NCBI RefSeq assembly: GCF_965138225.1
Contig: NZ_CBCSAX010000004.1
From: Helicobacter_D ganmani
GTDB lineage: Bacteria; Campylobacterota; Campylobacteria; Campylobacterales; Helicobacteraceae
Direction: 5' to 3' (one strand)
DNA length: 64,000 nucleotides
The notes under the pieces are model-generated. The model ran no database searches. It had not been told where the DNA came from and was given only the letters and a program-made list of their open reading frames with translations. How positions within the stretch are numbered: the first letter of the stretch is position 1; each line of letters begins with the position of its first letter. A program made the translations under genes and the position numbers. Positions 18,145-27,339 of the stretch are shown in pieces.

Positions 18145-20979
18145 TTAAACTTCAACTAATCTTCCTTCACCTTGCGTGTAAAAAATATATCCATAAGCTG
18201 TTTTATGCAATATTGCACTTACAGATTCCATATATTCACGCACTTGCACCCTATGTGATTCCTTAGGTGAACCGCTCTTATAATCTACGATAAACGCTTG
18301 CTCATCTCCTATAATCAAAAGGTCTAAACGTTTTTGCTTACCATCAAACAAAAAAGGAATTTCACATTTTACCTTTCCTTTAGCCAAAATTTCAATTAAT
18401 TTTTGATTTTTTAATACAAAATTACATTGTGTGATGATTTTTTGTAATTCTTCGCGCTCTAAATAAAATCCTACTTTATTATCCAAAAGCTCCAAAATCA
18501 ACGAATCCCTAAGGGCATTTTTAAGCTTTTGTTCCATCACAAAATGCAGTGCAATTCCATAATAAATTGCTTTAAGACTTCCGCAAATCTCTTCATTTTC
18601 TCCTCTTTCCTCTTCCTCCTCTTTTAGATACATTTCCTTTTGTCGTCCGAGATTTTCCAAACTTAGTTGCGAGGAAGAAATACAACAAAAAGTCTTTTGG
18701 GGTTCTAGATTTACAGCGATTTTTCCTCTTTGGATTTGCATTTGTATTGCGCTTTTTAAATCCCCTCTTGCTTGTGCATTGAGTTGCAGAATCTCAAAAG
18801 CACTTTTATTGTCAAGACAAAAAATGTTCATTGTATCTTTTGCGCGCGTTAAGGCAACATAGAGCTGATTTTTCAAATCCTTGGTTTCCAATTCTTCTTC
18901 TTTACACAACGCATTTTGATACATAGAATCCAAGCTACTTCTAATTTTGCTCTTGTTTTGATTAGCATATTGAAAAATCCTTTGAATCTCTACACCATTT
19001 TCTTTAAACTCAAAAAACACATTTCCGTGCTGATTGTTACTTGCATTGGATTTATCCACCACAAACACATTTTCAAACTCCAATCCTTTGGATTTATGAA
19101 TTGTCATAATCCGAATCCCCACAAAATCACTTGAAATAATCTCTAACGCAAACCTCTCTACTTGCTCCAATAATTCCCCTATATCATAAAATTGCAAACA
19201 AGATTCTAAAAATTTCTTGGCACTTAAACTTGCGATATGATAAGACTCCATAATTTTCAACAATACCCTTGCAGGTTCTTTAACTTTTGCAAGAGATTCT
19301 ACAACAACCTCTAAGCTTTTATTCTGCGATTCTGTAATCTCTATTCCCAAAAGCATAAAAAACTCTTGCCTAAATTGAATCTTTTTAGTTTGTATGTATT
19401 TTAAAACCTCTATTAGCGCACGCACTTCATTGTGATGAATTAATTTTGCACTCGTGTCAATGACAACCTTTACCCCCTTGTCTTGCAGAAATTGTGCAAG
19501 TTCCACTACGGATTTGTTATCAAAAACCAAAATCGCTATTTCTTCCTCTTTTGCCCCTAGCTTTCTTAAATCCTCTAATCTCTGAAAAACCTCAAAATAA
19601 AGATTCTCTTTTGTGCAAGCTTGCACTTTTACGCTACCTTCTACATTTATCTTCGCAATTTGGGGGATAAAATCCTGAATCGTATTGGTAAAAACATCAT
19701 TAACAAAATCCACAATATGTCTAGCACTGCGGTAATTTGTATCTAAGTTTTGGGATTCCATTCCATTGCTTGCAATTTTAAATAATTCCGGATTCCCTCC
19801 ACGAAAACGATAAATGGATTGCTTTGTATCCCCTACATAAAAAAAGCTCCGCTCAAAGTTTTTTTGTCCCTTGCCGCTTTTGATTTCCTCAATCAATGGC
19901 TTTAGAATCTCATATTGCAAAATGCTTGTGTCTTGAAACTCATCTATTAAAATATGGCTCAATGTGCTATCAAGTCTAAAATACAAAAAATCTTTATGAA
20001 TAAATTTTGCGGCTAATAATTGATAAACTTTTGAGGCAACTGCATTGAAGCTTAAACGATTATTCTGCCGATAATAATGTTCTTTTGCTTTTAAAAAGCA
20101 TTGAAAAATCCGATAAAGCTGCTCCAAATATTCTGCTTCTTCTTGCAATAAACCTTGATAAATAGATTCTTTTAAGAGTGCAAAATCTGCTTCATTAAAG
20201 GGAGTTTTAGAAAATTTATCTCTTTTGTAGTCTTGTAAATTTTGCTTTGTTAGCCAAGTTTGACCCTTTTGTAATAAGCTTTCAAAATTGCTAAACTGCA
20301 AACTATCTGCTAATTCTCCAAAAGTCTCAACATAAGTTTTTTGAATGCGCCTAGCATATTCCATTGCTTTTTCTTTGGGGTTTTCTCTTTGTGATTCTAT
20401 AAATTTTTGTATAAAAAGGCTTTGTTGGAGCATTTCCTTAAAAGAATCCAAAAACACGCACAAAGTGAGAATATGGTTCAGAGTTTGTTTTTTGCGGTAA
20501 CAAATCTCTAAAATCTGCTCAAAATCAGTTTTTTCCAAAAGCGATAAAAAAATTTCCGTAATTGCTTCTAAATCATCTTCTTGCAACTCAAAATCATATT
20601 CTACCCCCACATACCAACAAAAATTTTTTAAGATTCTTTGGAAAAAGGCGTCAATCGTCGTAATCTTTAAGTCTTCTCGCAAAAAATCATAATAAATTTG
20701 ACTGATTTTATCTTGCCATTTTAGCCATTCTTGTTCATCTTTGATAGTAATAAACTCAAATTTATTAATATACTCTCTATTATTTTTATTGTCATAAAGT
20801 TCTTTAATCTTATGGATAATTCTTTCTTCCATTTCTTGAGCGGCTTTTTTCGTAAAAGTAAGCGTTAAAATGCTAGAAGGTTTTGCCCCTAAAAGCAGTA
20901 GATTTAGATAACGCATTGCAAGCTGATAAGTCTTTCCACTCCCAGCACTTGCACTTAAACACAAAAGCGGATATTGCAT
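18145..20979 (-). CDS. addA: RecB/AddA-like helicase-nuclease
   Basis: A 944-residue UvrD/Rep-type SF1 helicase fused to a RecB-type nuclease. Walker A is LSASAGSGKTYQLAMRYL, motif II is LIDEFQDTS, motif III FYVGDTKQSIYRFRGG, motif V MTIHKSKGLEFENVFVVD, motif VI LYVALTRAKDTM. The C-terminal nuclease has KRLDLLIIGDEQAFIVDYKSG with the catalytic Asp and DYK triad. It acts with AddB on double-strand ends for recombination repair; addB is not in this window, as in H. pylori where the two are apart. It is the first gene of the minus-strand run. Confidence 0.9.
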   Translation of the reverse strand: MQYPLLCLSASAGSGKTYQLAMRYLNLLLLGAKPSSILTLTFTKKAAQEMEERIIHKIKELYDNKNNREYINKFEFITIKDEQEWLKWQDKISQIYYDFLREDLKITTIDAFFQRILKNFCWYVGVEYDFELQEDDLEAITEIFLSLLEKTDFEQILEICYRKKQTLNHILTLCVFLDSFKEMLQQSLFIQKFIESQRENPKEKAMEYARRIQKTYVETFGELADSLQFSNFESLLQKGQTWLTKQNLQDYKRDKFSKTPFNEADFALLKESIYQGLLQEEAEYLEQLYRIFQCFLKAKEHYYRQNNRLSFNAVASKVYQLLAAKFIHKDFLYFRLDSTLSHILIDEFQDTSILQYEILKPLIEEIKSGKGQKNFERSFFYVGDTKQSIYRFRGGNPELFKIASNGMESQNLDTNYRSARHIVDFVNDVFTNTIQDFIPQIAKINVEGSVKVQACTKENLYFEVFQRLEDLRKLGAKEEEIAILVFDNKSVVELAQFLQDKGVKVVIDTSAKLIHHNEVRALIEVLKYIQTKKIQFRQEFFMLLGIEITESQNKSLEVVVESLAKVKEPARVLLKIMESYHIASLSAKKFLESCLQFYDIGELLEQVERFALEIISSDFVGIRIMTIHKSKGLEFENVFVVDKSNASNNQHGNVFFEFKENGVEIQRIFQYANQNKSKIRSSLDSMYQNALCKEEELETKDLKNQLYVALTRAKDTMNIFCLDNKSAFEILQLNAQARGDLKSAIQMQIQRGKIAVNLEPQKTFCCISSSQLSLENLGRQKEMYLKEEEEERGENEEICGSLKAIYYGIALHFVMEQKLKNALRDSLILELLDNKVGFYLEREELQKIITQCNFVLKNQKLIEILAKGKVKCEIPFLFDGKQKRLDLLIIGDEQAFIVDYKSGSPKESHRVQVREYMESVSAILHKTAYGYIFYTQGEGRLVEV

Positions 20980-21045
20980 AAATTCCTCCGAAAATTTGCA
21001 ATTATAACACTAAAAAGAAAAGTTGCCAAATCCTTACAAAGTTGA

Positions 21046-21075
21046 TTGACATAAACTAAAGTTTTATTATATAAT
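21046..21075 (+). promoter_or_regulatory. Probable housekeeping promoter of cbpA-hspR
   Basis: TTGACA (21046-21051) and TATAAT (21070-21075) with an 18-base spacer, 37 bases before the cbpA start. This is an unusually complete vegetative promoter for Helicobacter, where -35 boxes are often poor. An AAAGGA ribosome site lies just before the ATG. Confidence 0.65.
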
Positions 21076-21111
21076 AAACTATAAAGTTTTAAATATTTTA
21101 AAGGAAATAAA

Positions 21112-21996
21112 ATGTCAAAAAGCCTTTATGAAACACTTGAGGTCTCTCAAGATGCAAGTAGTGAAGAAATCAAAAAATCTTATCGTCGCTTAGCAAGAAA
21201 ATACCACCCAGACATCAATAAAGACGCGGGAGCAGAAGAAAAATTTAAAGAAATTAATGCCGCTTATGAGATTCTAAGCGATGAAAATAAACGCAAACAA
21301 TACGACCAATTTGGAGATTCTATGTTTGGCGGACAAAATTTCCATGATTTTGCCCGCGGACAAGGCAATGTGAATTTAGACGATATTTTAAGTCAAATTT
21401 TTAGTGGAGGATTTGGGGGTTTTGGAGGATCAAATTTTGGCAATGCGGGCTTTGGCGGATTTGATTTTAGTCATTCGGGTTTTAAAAACACACGAAATCA
21501 GCCCAACTTAGACCTCAATGCGCAAGTTACGATTCCTTTTACTACCGCAATTTTAGGAGGCAAACATAGTGTAAATGTGCAAGGCAAAAATTATGATATT
21601 AAGATTCCAGCAGGCATTAAAAATGGAGAGACCATTCGCCTAAAAGGCAAAGGACAAACAATAGGGGCGCAAAGCGGGGATTTGTTGCTTAAAGTCAGTG
21701 TCTCTCCTCACCCACAATACACACAAGAAGGTGATGATTTGACAAAAAAATTTAATTTACCTCTAAAAATTGCATTATTTGGTGGCAAAATTGAAATTGA
21801 AACCTTGCAAAAAACAATTACTCTAAAAATACCAAAAAATACCAAAAATTCACAAAAATTTCGCGTTAAAGAGCTCGGCGCAATGAATCGCAAAACAAAA
21901 ATTTATGGCGATTTATATTTAGAAGCAAACATTATTTTGCCCGATTGTGATTCTATGCCTAATGAGCTCAAAAACGCATTGGAAAAATACTTATAA
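21112..21996 (+). CDS. cbpA: DnaJ-like co-chaperone CbpA
   Basis: A 294-residue type II J-protein. The J domain (residues 1-70) has YRRLARKYHPDINKD with the HPD motif; a Gly/Phe-rich stretch follows (about 95-125), then two beta-barrel substrate-binding domains (LDLNAQVTIPFTTAILGGKH, IPAGIKNGETIRLKGKG). There is no cysteine-rich zinc domain, which separates it from DnaJ. It stimulates DnaK and sits 9 bases upstream of hspR; in H. pylori this cbpA-hspR operon is repressed by HspR itself. Confidence 0.93.
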   Translation: MSKSLYETLEVSQDASSEEIKKSYRRLARKYHPDINKDAGAEEKFKEINAAYEILSDENKRKQYDQFGDSMFGGQNFHDFARGQGNVNLDDILSQIFSGGFGGFGGSNFGNAGFGGFDFSHSGFKNTRNQPNLDLNAQVTIPFTTAILGGKHSVNVQGKNYDIKIPAGIKNGETIRLKGKGQTIGAQSGDLLLKVSVSPHPQYTQEGDDLTKKFNLPLKIALFGGKIEIETLQKTITLKIPKNTKNSQKFRVKELGAMNRKTKIYGDLYLEANIILPDCDSMPNELKNALEKYL

Positions 21997-22005
21997 GGAG
22001 ATTTA

Positions 22006-22374
22006 ATGTATAGTTATGATGAGCCTGTTTATTTAATCAGCGTTGTAGCCAAGATTCTAGCAATCCACCCGCAAACCTTACGACAATATGAACGGGAGGG
22101 ACTAGTAGAACCGGGTAGGACAGATGGAAAAATGCGCCTTTACTCCCAACGCGACATTGACAAAATCAAAATGATTTTGCGCTTGACACGAGATTTGGGA
22201 GTCAATCTTGCAGGAGTGGATATTATTTTGCGACTTAAGGATAGATTAGATGAACAGGACAAAGAGATTGAAGAGTTACATCTTAGCCTAGAAAAACTCA
22301 AAGCCAATCAGCCGAGTAAATCTGTCATCAAAAAACAAAGCTCCTATGAAGTCATTATCTTTAAAGACCGCTAA
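22006..22374 (+). CDS. hspR: Heat-shock repressor HspR (MerR family)
   Basis: A 122-residue MerR-type regulator. The winged helix-turn-helix covers residues 8-75 (YLISVVAKILAIHPQTLRQY, EREGLVEPGRT, MRLYSQRDIDKIKMI) and ends in a coiled coil (LKDRLDEQDKEIEELHLSL). In H. pylori HspR represses the cbpA, groESL and hrcA-grpE-dnaK operons. It is cotranscribed with cbpA. The C-terminus is basic and probably needed for function, as in other HspR proteins. Confidence 0.93.
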   Translation: MYSYDEPVYLISVVAKILAIHPQTLRQYEREGLVEPGRTDGKMRLYSQRDIDKIKMILRLTRDLGVNLAGVDIILRLKDRLDEQDKEIEELHLSLEKLKANQPSKSVIKKQSSYEVIIFKDR

Positions 22375-22384
22375 ATACAAATAC

Positions 22385-22420
22385 TTAAGAATCTTGGAAT
22401 TTAACAATTCCAATTCTTAA
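22385..22420 (+). terminator. Candidate terminator between hspR and thiE
   Basis: An inverted repeat of about 15 base pairs (arms TTAAGAAT..TTGGAATT and AATTCCAA..TTCTTAA, a two-base bulge, TAAC loop) lies between the convergent ends of hspR and thiE and overlaps the last codons of thiE. It could serve both genes. There is no long T run, so efficiency is uncertain. Confidence 0.4.
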
Positions 22421-23027
22421 TAAGATTTTGAACATTTTGCACAATATCTCCTCGCCAAATACCGCTAATGCACGCTACCATTTGTGCTTCTTTTATTTGT
22501 GCAATATTTTGGGCATTAATCCCGCCAATCGCACAAGCTGGAATAGAGTGGGACATCATAGAAAATTGCTTAAATAAACTCAAATCCATTCTTTTAGCCT
22601 GTGGTTTGGTAAGAGAGCAAAAGCAAGATCCAAAGGCGACATAATCCGCCCCTGCTCCGACCGCTGCTTTGGCTAATTCCAAACTCCCATAACACGAAAC
22701 ACCCAAGATTCCACGATAATCTGCACGAATTTGCCTTAATTCCTCTAAGGTATAGGGCGTGTCGTCTGCTTTTTTTCCGATATGCAAAGCCTCAACCTTA
22801 AGATTTATCGCCAATTCCACTCTATCATTGAGGACAAAAACCACATTAGAATCCTTGCAAATTCTCTCCAATTTGGGACAAAGTTCTGCTATTTCTTCAT
22901 CACAGCTTTCTTTATCACGCAATTGGAACAATGCTATTCCACCTTGAATGGCAGCCTGCAAGGATTGTTCTAATTTATCTTTTGGCGTCAAAAGAGTATC
23001 GCTAATCGCGTAAATTCCTTTTAACAT
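22401..23027 (-). CDS. thiE: Thiamine-phosphate synthase ThiE
   Basis: About 208 residues. A TIM-barrel enzyme joining HMP-PP and thiazole phosphate. Motifs: YAISDTLLTP, GIALFQLRDKESCDEEI, VFVLNDRVELAINLKVEALH, IGKKADDTP, GVSCYGSLELAKAAVGAGAD, YVAFGSCFCSLTKP, PACAIGGINAQNI. The start at MLKGIYAIS (23027) is preferred over the upstream ATG at 23045, because AGGA lies 8 bases before it. THR-K motif positions look slightly altered (FCSLTKP). It is convergent with hspR and divergent from hypF. A ThiD2-like kinase for the same pathway lies at 43175-43615. Confidence 0.88.
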   Translation of the reverse strand: MLKGIYAISDTLLTPKDKLEQSLQAAIQGGIALFQLRDKESCDEEIAELCPKLERICKDSNVVFVLNDRVELAINLKVEALHIGKKADDTPYTLEELRQIRADYRGILGVSCYGSLELAKAAVGAGADYVAFGSCFCSLTKPQAKRMDLSLFKQFSMMSHSIPACAIGGINAQNIAQIKEAQMVACISGIWRGDIVQNVQNLIKNWNC

Positions 23028-23091
23028 TATTCTATTCCTAATCAAAAATATTTTAAAATTCTATATTTTAAAAGGTAAAGAGAATTTAAAA

Positions 23092-25512
23092 ATGCCCAAA
23101 AACAAAACAAATCCATCAAAAACCCCTCCCAATTCTCCGCTCTTAAGCTATGAATTTCGCTTGCAAGGCGTAGTGCAAGGTGTGGGATTCCGCCCTTTTG
23201 TGTATAAAATCGCAACCAAACACAACCTGAAAGGCTTTGTATGCAACGATACGCAAGGAGTTTTTATCCTAGTGCAAGGAAATAAGAAAGACTTAAAAGC
23301 CTTTGCAAAAGATTTACAAAATCCTCCAAAAGCAGCGAAAATCGCGCATTTCTCCAAAAATCCTTGTTCTGCACATAAACTTTATCAAGATTTTACGATT
23401 CAACAAAGCCAGCAAAACTCTCTTTTAAGTGCTACGATTCCAGCGGATATTGCGCTCTGTCAAAATTGCTTAGAGGAATTGTTTGACCCCAATAATCGCC
23501 GCTTTGGCTATTCATTTATTAGTTGCACAAATTGTGGCGCACGATATAGCCTCATCTCTGCCTTACCTTATGACAGAAAGAACACTGCAATGCAAAAATT
23601 TCAAATGTGCAAAGAATGTCAAAGTGAATATGGTAATCCAAATTCACGCCGATTCCATTCAGAAATTAACTGCTGTCAAGTTTGCGGACCAAAACTATTT
23701 TACACCCATCATTTAAAAGACTTTATTACCGCAAAAGAATTCCTAAAAAATATTCCCGATTCCGAACTCTACGAGAAAGCAAAAAAACATAAGCTACATT
23801 TTGCGCACAATCCCTTAGAAGAGGCGATTAAGGATTTAAAAAAGGGCAAAATCCTAGCTATTAAAGGAATCGGAGGCTATGCGCTTGTATGCAATGCACT
23901 CAACACTGAAGCAATCACACTCTTAAGAGAGCGCAAACATCGTCCTAGAAAGCCTTTTGCGATTCTATGTAAAGACTTAAAAATGGCAGAACATTATGTG
24001 CAATTAAACGCAGATGAAAAGGGAATTTTAACCTCACCTATCGCACCGATTCTCCTTGCAGAGACAAAAAGCGTGGAATCACATACTAAATCCCACGCCC
24101 TGCCACTACACTGCATTGCCCCAAATCTTAAGACTTTAGGCATTATTCTGCCTTATGCGCCCTTGCATTATTTGCTGACCCATGCATTAGACTTTCCGCT
24201 GATTTTTACAAGTGCAAATTTAAGCGGAGAGCCTATCATCAAGAGTTTTAGCGCAATCATAGAGCATTTAGGAGAGGTATGCGATGGAATCTTATCCTAT
24301 AATCGTGAGATTTTAAATGCAATAGACGATAGTTTAGTGCAATCTTATCATTTAAAAGAAAAAAATCTTTTGGGAAATTTCCAAGTTATGCGTCGTGCTA
24401 GGGGGTTTTTGTGTGATATTTCTTTGCCACTTGACACAAATCATTCTCAAGATTTCATCGCCTTAGGAGCACAACAAAAAGCAACTTTTTGTCTGCATTT
24501 TCGCAACAAAACCCTTTTAAGTCCGTATTTGGGAGATTTGGATAATCCAGCAAGTCTAAGTAATTTTATCAATACACAGCAACTTTTTTGCACGCAATAC
24601 AAAGCAGATTTTAAAACCTCTGTGTTAGATTTACATCCAAACTACACACAAAGAGATTTTGTAGATAAAAACACACAAACCCACTTCGTCCAACACCATT
24701 TTGCGCATTTGCTTTCTAATATTGCAGAAAATTCCATTGAACACGAAGTTTTGGGTGTAATTTTTGATGGCACAGGCTATGGAATAGATGGCAACATTTG
24801 GGGTGGAGAGTTTTTAAAATGGAATCCTAGCAAACCTTTGGAGTTTTCTCGTGTCGCACATTTTGATAATTTCGCGCTTTTAGGGGGTGAAAAAGCCATT
24901 AGAGACATTCGGAGGCTTGGTTTAGAAGTCCTATTTAATGCTTTTAAAGAGGATTATACGCAATTAAATTTGCTCTTATTGAAATCTTTAAAGCAAGAAT
25001 TTGGGGATTCTACACTAGAAACCTTCTATCATTTCCACCAATCAGACAAAAAAATACTCTGCAACTCTGTAGGGAGATTATTTGACGCAGTGAGCGCACT
25101 TTGTGGGGTTTGTTTCAAGGTAGATTATGAGGGAGAGGGTGGAATGATTTTAGAATCTCTTGCCACAAAAGATAAAACCCCAAAGGCTTATCCTTATGAA
25201 ATAAGAGATAATCTTATCTTATGGCAATTTTTAATTCAAGCCATTTATCAAGATTTGCAAAATGCGATTCCTCTACCACAAATTGCATTCAATTTTCATT
25301 ATACTTTAGCAAAAATCATTGCTGCCATTGCACAAGATTCTACAAACATTGCGCTTAGTGGCGGATGTTTTCAAAACAAGCTCTTAACACAATTAACACT
25401 AGAAGCCTTAGAGGGCAAGAAAGTCTATTTACATCATCAAATTCCCTGCAATGACGGCGGTATTAGCTTCGGACAAGCTTATTATCAATGTCTATCCTTG
25501 CGAGATCCTTAA
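23092..25512 (+). CDS. hypF: [NiFe]-hydrogenase maturation carbamoyltransferase HypF
   Basis: An 806-residue enzyme making the CN ligand precursor for [NiFe]-hydrogenase. Domains in order: acylphosphatase (GVVQGVGFRPFVYKIATKH), two zinc fingers (CQNCLEELFDPNNRRFGYSF, CTNCGARY, CKECQSEYGNPNSRRFH, CQVCG), YrdC-like (KGIGGYALVCNALN, RKHRPRKPFAILCK) and a Kae1/carbamoyltransferase domain (VQHHFAHLLSNI, VIFDGTGYGIDGNIWGGEF, ALSGGCFQNKLLTQ). Length is slightly above E. coli HypF (750). No other hyp or hydrogenase gene is in the window, so it acts with genes elsewhere. Confidence 0.95.
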   Translation: MPKNKTNPSKTPPNSPLLSYEFRLQGVVQGVGFRPFVYKIATKHNLKGFVCNDTQGVFILVQGNKKDLKAFAKDLQNPPKAAKIAHFSKNPCSAHKLYQDFTIQQSQQNSLLSATIPADIALCQNCLEELFDPNNRRFGYSFISCTNCGARYSLISALPYDRKNTAMQKFQMCKECQSEYGNPNSRRFHSEINCCQVCGPKLFYTHHLKDFITAKEFLKNIPDSELYEKAKKHKLHFAHNPLEEAIKDLKKGKILAIKGIGGYALVCNALNTEAITLLRERKHRPRKPFAILCKDLKMAEHYVQLNADEKGILTSPIAPILLAETKSVESHTKSHALPLHCIAPNLKTLGIILPYAPLHYLLTHALDFPLIFTSANLSGEPIIKSFSAIIEHLGEVCDGILSYNREILNAIDDSLVQSYHLKEKNLLGNFQVMRRARGFLCDISLPLDTNHSQDFIALGAQQKATFCLHFRNKTLLSPYLGDLDNPASLSNFINTQQLFCTQYKADFKTSVLDLHPNYTQRDFVDKNTQTHFVQHHFAHLLSNIAENSIEHEVLGVIFDGTGYGIDGNIWGGEFLKWNPSKPLEFSRVAHFDNFALLGGEKAIRDIRRLGLEVLFNAFKEDYTQLNLLLLKSLKQEFGDSTLETFYHFHQSDKKILCNSVGRLFDAVSALCGVCFKVDYEGEGGMILESLATKDKTPKAYPYEIRDNLILWQFLIQAIYQDLQNAIPLPQIAFNFHYTLAKIIAAIAQDSTNIALSGGCFQNKLLTQLTLEALEGKKVYLHHQIPCNDGGISFGQAYYQCLSLRDP

Positions 25513-25514
25513 TT

Positions 25515-25600
25515 ATAGATTGCTTCGGCTTAAAAACCTCACAATGACTAAAGCAGTATGGTTCTTGTAAGATTTCTGCAAAGATGACGAGGTTAAAGAT
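25515..25600. repeat. Dispersed repeat fragment
   Basis: Immediately after hypF: ATTGCTTCGGCTTAAAAACC, then TCACAATGAC and GATGACGAGG, word for word like pieces of the larger palindromic repeats at 47.8 kb and 52.9-53.3 kb (ATTGCTTCGG...CTCGCAATGACG). No gene is visible between 25513 and the tRNA. Confidence 0.5.
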
Positions 25601-25662
25601 TATTAAATTTTCTAGCTAATTAGAATTAAAAATATTTATCATTTTTGCTGTGGAAATTCAAG

Positions 25663-25753
25663 TGGCGGACAGAGAGAGATTCGAACTCTCGGTAATCTTA
25701 CGACTACGCATCCTTAGCAGGGATGTGGTTTCAGCCAACTCACCCATCTGTCC
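25663..25753 (-). tRNA. tRNA-Ser (anticodon GCT)
   Basis: A 91-base tRNA on the minus strand with a 7-bp acceptor stem (GGACAGA/TCTGTCC), encoded CCA, anticodon loop CTGCTAA (GCT) and the long variable arm of a class II tRNA. It reads AGC/AGU serine codons. It stands alone between hypF and prfA. Confidence 0.97.
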
Positions 25754-25837
25754 TTGTAAAAAAGAAGCATAATTATATCTTTTTTAAGTAAAACAAAACT
25801 TAAATTAAACTTTTAAAACTCTTACCTGCTTTATTGC

Positions 25838-26908
25838 TTAAGAGATGCCACTATTCTGCAAAGCTTCTGCTTGAAAATATGCCACAATAGGGTCAATCAC
25901 CATATCCAAATTACCGCTTAACATAATTTCTTCTAAGCTATACAATGTTAAACCCACGCGATGGTCTGTCAGGCGATTCTGTGGATAATTGTAAGTTCTT
26001 ATGCGCTCACTTCTGTCGCCACTTCCTACTTGTGATTTTCGCTCTTGCGCATTTTGTTCCATTTGCGCTTCTAATTGCTCTTCATAGATTCTAGCTTTTA
26101 AGATTTTCAAGGCTTTGTCTTTGTTTTTGTGTTGAGATTTCTCGTCTTGCATAGAGACACTAATACCTGTCGGGATATGCGTAATTCTTACCGCGGAATC
26201 CGTAGTATTGACGCATTGTCCCCCGTGCCCTCCTGCACGAAACACCTCAATTCGCAGGTCATTGGGATTAATCGTAACTTCCACATCATCTACTTCTGGC
26301 ATAATCGCCACTGTGATTGCCGAAGTGTGAATGCGCCCTTGTGATTCTGTTTCTGGCACGCGCTGCACACGATGCGTGCCGCCCTCATACTTAAGTCTTG
26401 AATATGCTCCCTTACCTTTTATAAGGGCAATCACTTCCTTATAGCCACCAAAATTATTTTCACTAGAGCTGATAATCTCTACTTTCCACGATTTTAATTC
26501 TGCATAACGCACATAAGTGCGGAATAAATCGCCTACGAAAATTCCCGCTTCATCTCCACCTGTACCAGCGCGCAATTCCAAATAAATATTTTTGTCGTCA
26601 TTTGGGTCTTTTGGGAGCAAAAGAATCTTAATTTCTGATTCTAAAGACTCATTTTGCAATTCTGCTTCTTTGATTTCTTCTTTTGCTAAATCTCCCAAAT
26701 CTTTATCATCTAATAATAATTTATTCTCTTCAATACTTTGGAGATTCTTAAGGTATAGACGCGATTTTTGCACCAACTCTTCTAAATCACTTTGTTCTTT
26801 GCTAAGCTCTGCAATACGTTTAATATCTTTTAAAATCTCTGGGTCAGTTAGGAGCTTGTTAATCTCATCATAATGTTTGATGAAAGGCTGAAGCTTGGAA
26901 GCTAACAT
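25838..26908 (-). CDS. prfA: Peptide chain release factor 1
   Basis: A 356-residue class I release factor reading UAA/UAG. The catalytic loop is FRAGGHGGQCVNTTDSAVRI (GGQ), and the RF1-type stop-recognition tripeptide region lies earlier at VPETESQGRIHTSAITVAIM. Length is standard. It is followed on the same strand after rpsT with a 75-base gap; H. pylori has the same prfA-rpsT-glmM-lspA neighbourhood. Confidence 0.97.
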   Translation of the reverse strand: MLASKLQPFIKHYDEINKLLTDPEILKDIKRIAELSKEQSDLEELVQKSRLYLKNLQSIEENKLLLDDKDLGDLAKEEIKEAELQNESLESEIKILLLPKDPNDDKNIYLELRAGTGGDEAGIFVGDLFRTYVRYAELKSWKVEIISSSENNFGGYKEVIALIKGKGAYSRLKYEGGTHRVQRVPETESQGRIHTSAITVAIMPEVDDVEVTINPNDLRIEVFRAGGHGGQCVNTTDSAVRITHIPTGISVSMQDEKSQHKNKDKALKILKARIYEEQLEAQMEQNAQERKSQVGSGDRSERIRTYNYPQNRLTDHRVGLTLYSLEEIMLSGNLDMVIDPIVAYFQAEALQNSGIS

Positions 26909-26983
26909 AAGGAAACTTAAAGGCTAAATTGAGGTAAATTTACTCTCATACAAATCAGAAAAACAGAATCGCAAACGCAAAAG

Positions 26984-27259
26984 TTAAACGTTTGCTAAAG
27001 CAAGTTTTTTTACTGAAGTGTTGAGGCGACTGATTTTTCTAGCAGCAGTATTTTTTGTCAAGATTCCTTTGCTGACATAGCTGTGGAAGTTTTTGTTGAT
27101 TTGCTTAAATACTTCTTGAGCTTTGTTTAGGTCTTTTGCAGCAATTGCTTCGCTTAAATCTCTTGTCATATTTTTAATTCTTGTTTTATAATAGCGATTG
27201 CGTTCGGTGCGTGTTTTTGTTTGACGAATACGTTTTTGCGCAGATTTATGATTTGCCAT
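26984..27259 (-). CDS. rpsT: 30S ribosomal protein S20
   Basis: A 91-residue very basic helical protein: MANHKSAQKRIRQTKTRTER at the start, ILTKNTAARKISRLNTSVKK at the end, the usual S20 pattern and length. It binds 16S rRNA. It is divergent from glmM across an 80-base gap. Confidence 0.97.
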   Translation of the reverse strand: MANHKSAQKRIRQTKTRTERNRYYKTRIKNMTRDLSEAIAAKDLNKAQEVFKQINKNFHSYVSKGILTKNTAARKISRLNTSVKKLALANV

Positions 27260-27291
27260 AGGGTGTTAATCCTTTTATAAAAATTTTAAGC

Positions 27292-27297
27292 TATAAT
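27292..27297 (+). promoter_or_regulatory. Probable -10 box for glmM-lspA
   Basis: TATAAT within a small symmetric element (GCTATAATTTTAGC), 42 bases before the glmM start in the rpsT-glmM divergent gap. No good -35 is visible, which is normal for the main sigma factor of Helicobacter. Confidence 0.45.
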
Positions 27298-27339
27298 TTT
27301 AGCTGATTTTTTATTAAAAGCAAATAAAAAGGTATAGAA

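Noticed and set aside
22759..22973. Short plus-strand frames opposite thiE
   Set aside because: Shadows of the thiE coding strand without translation signals.
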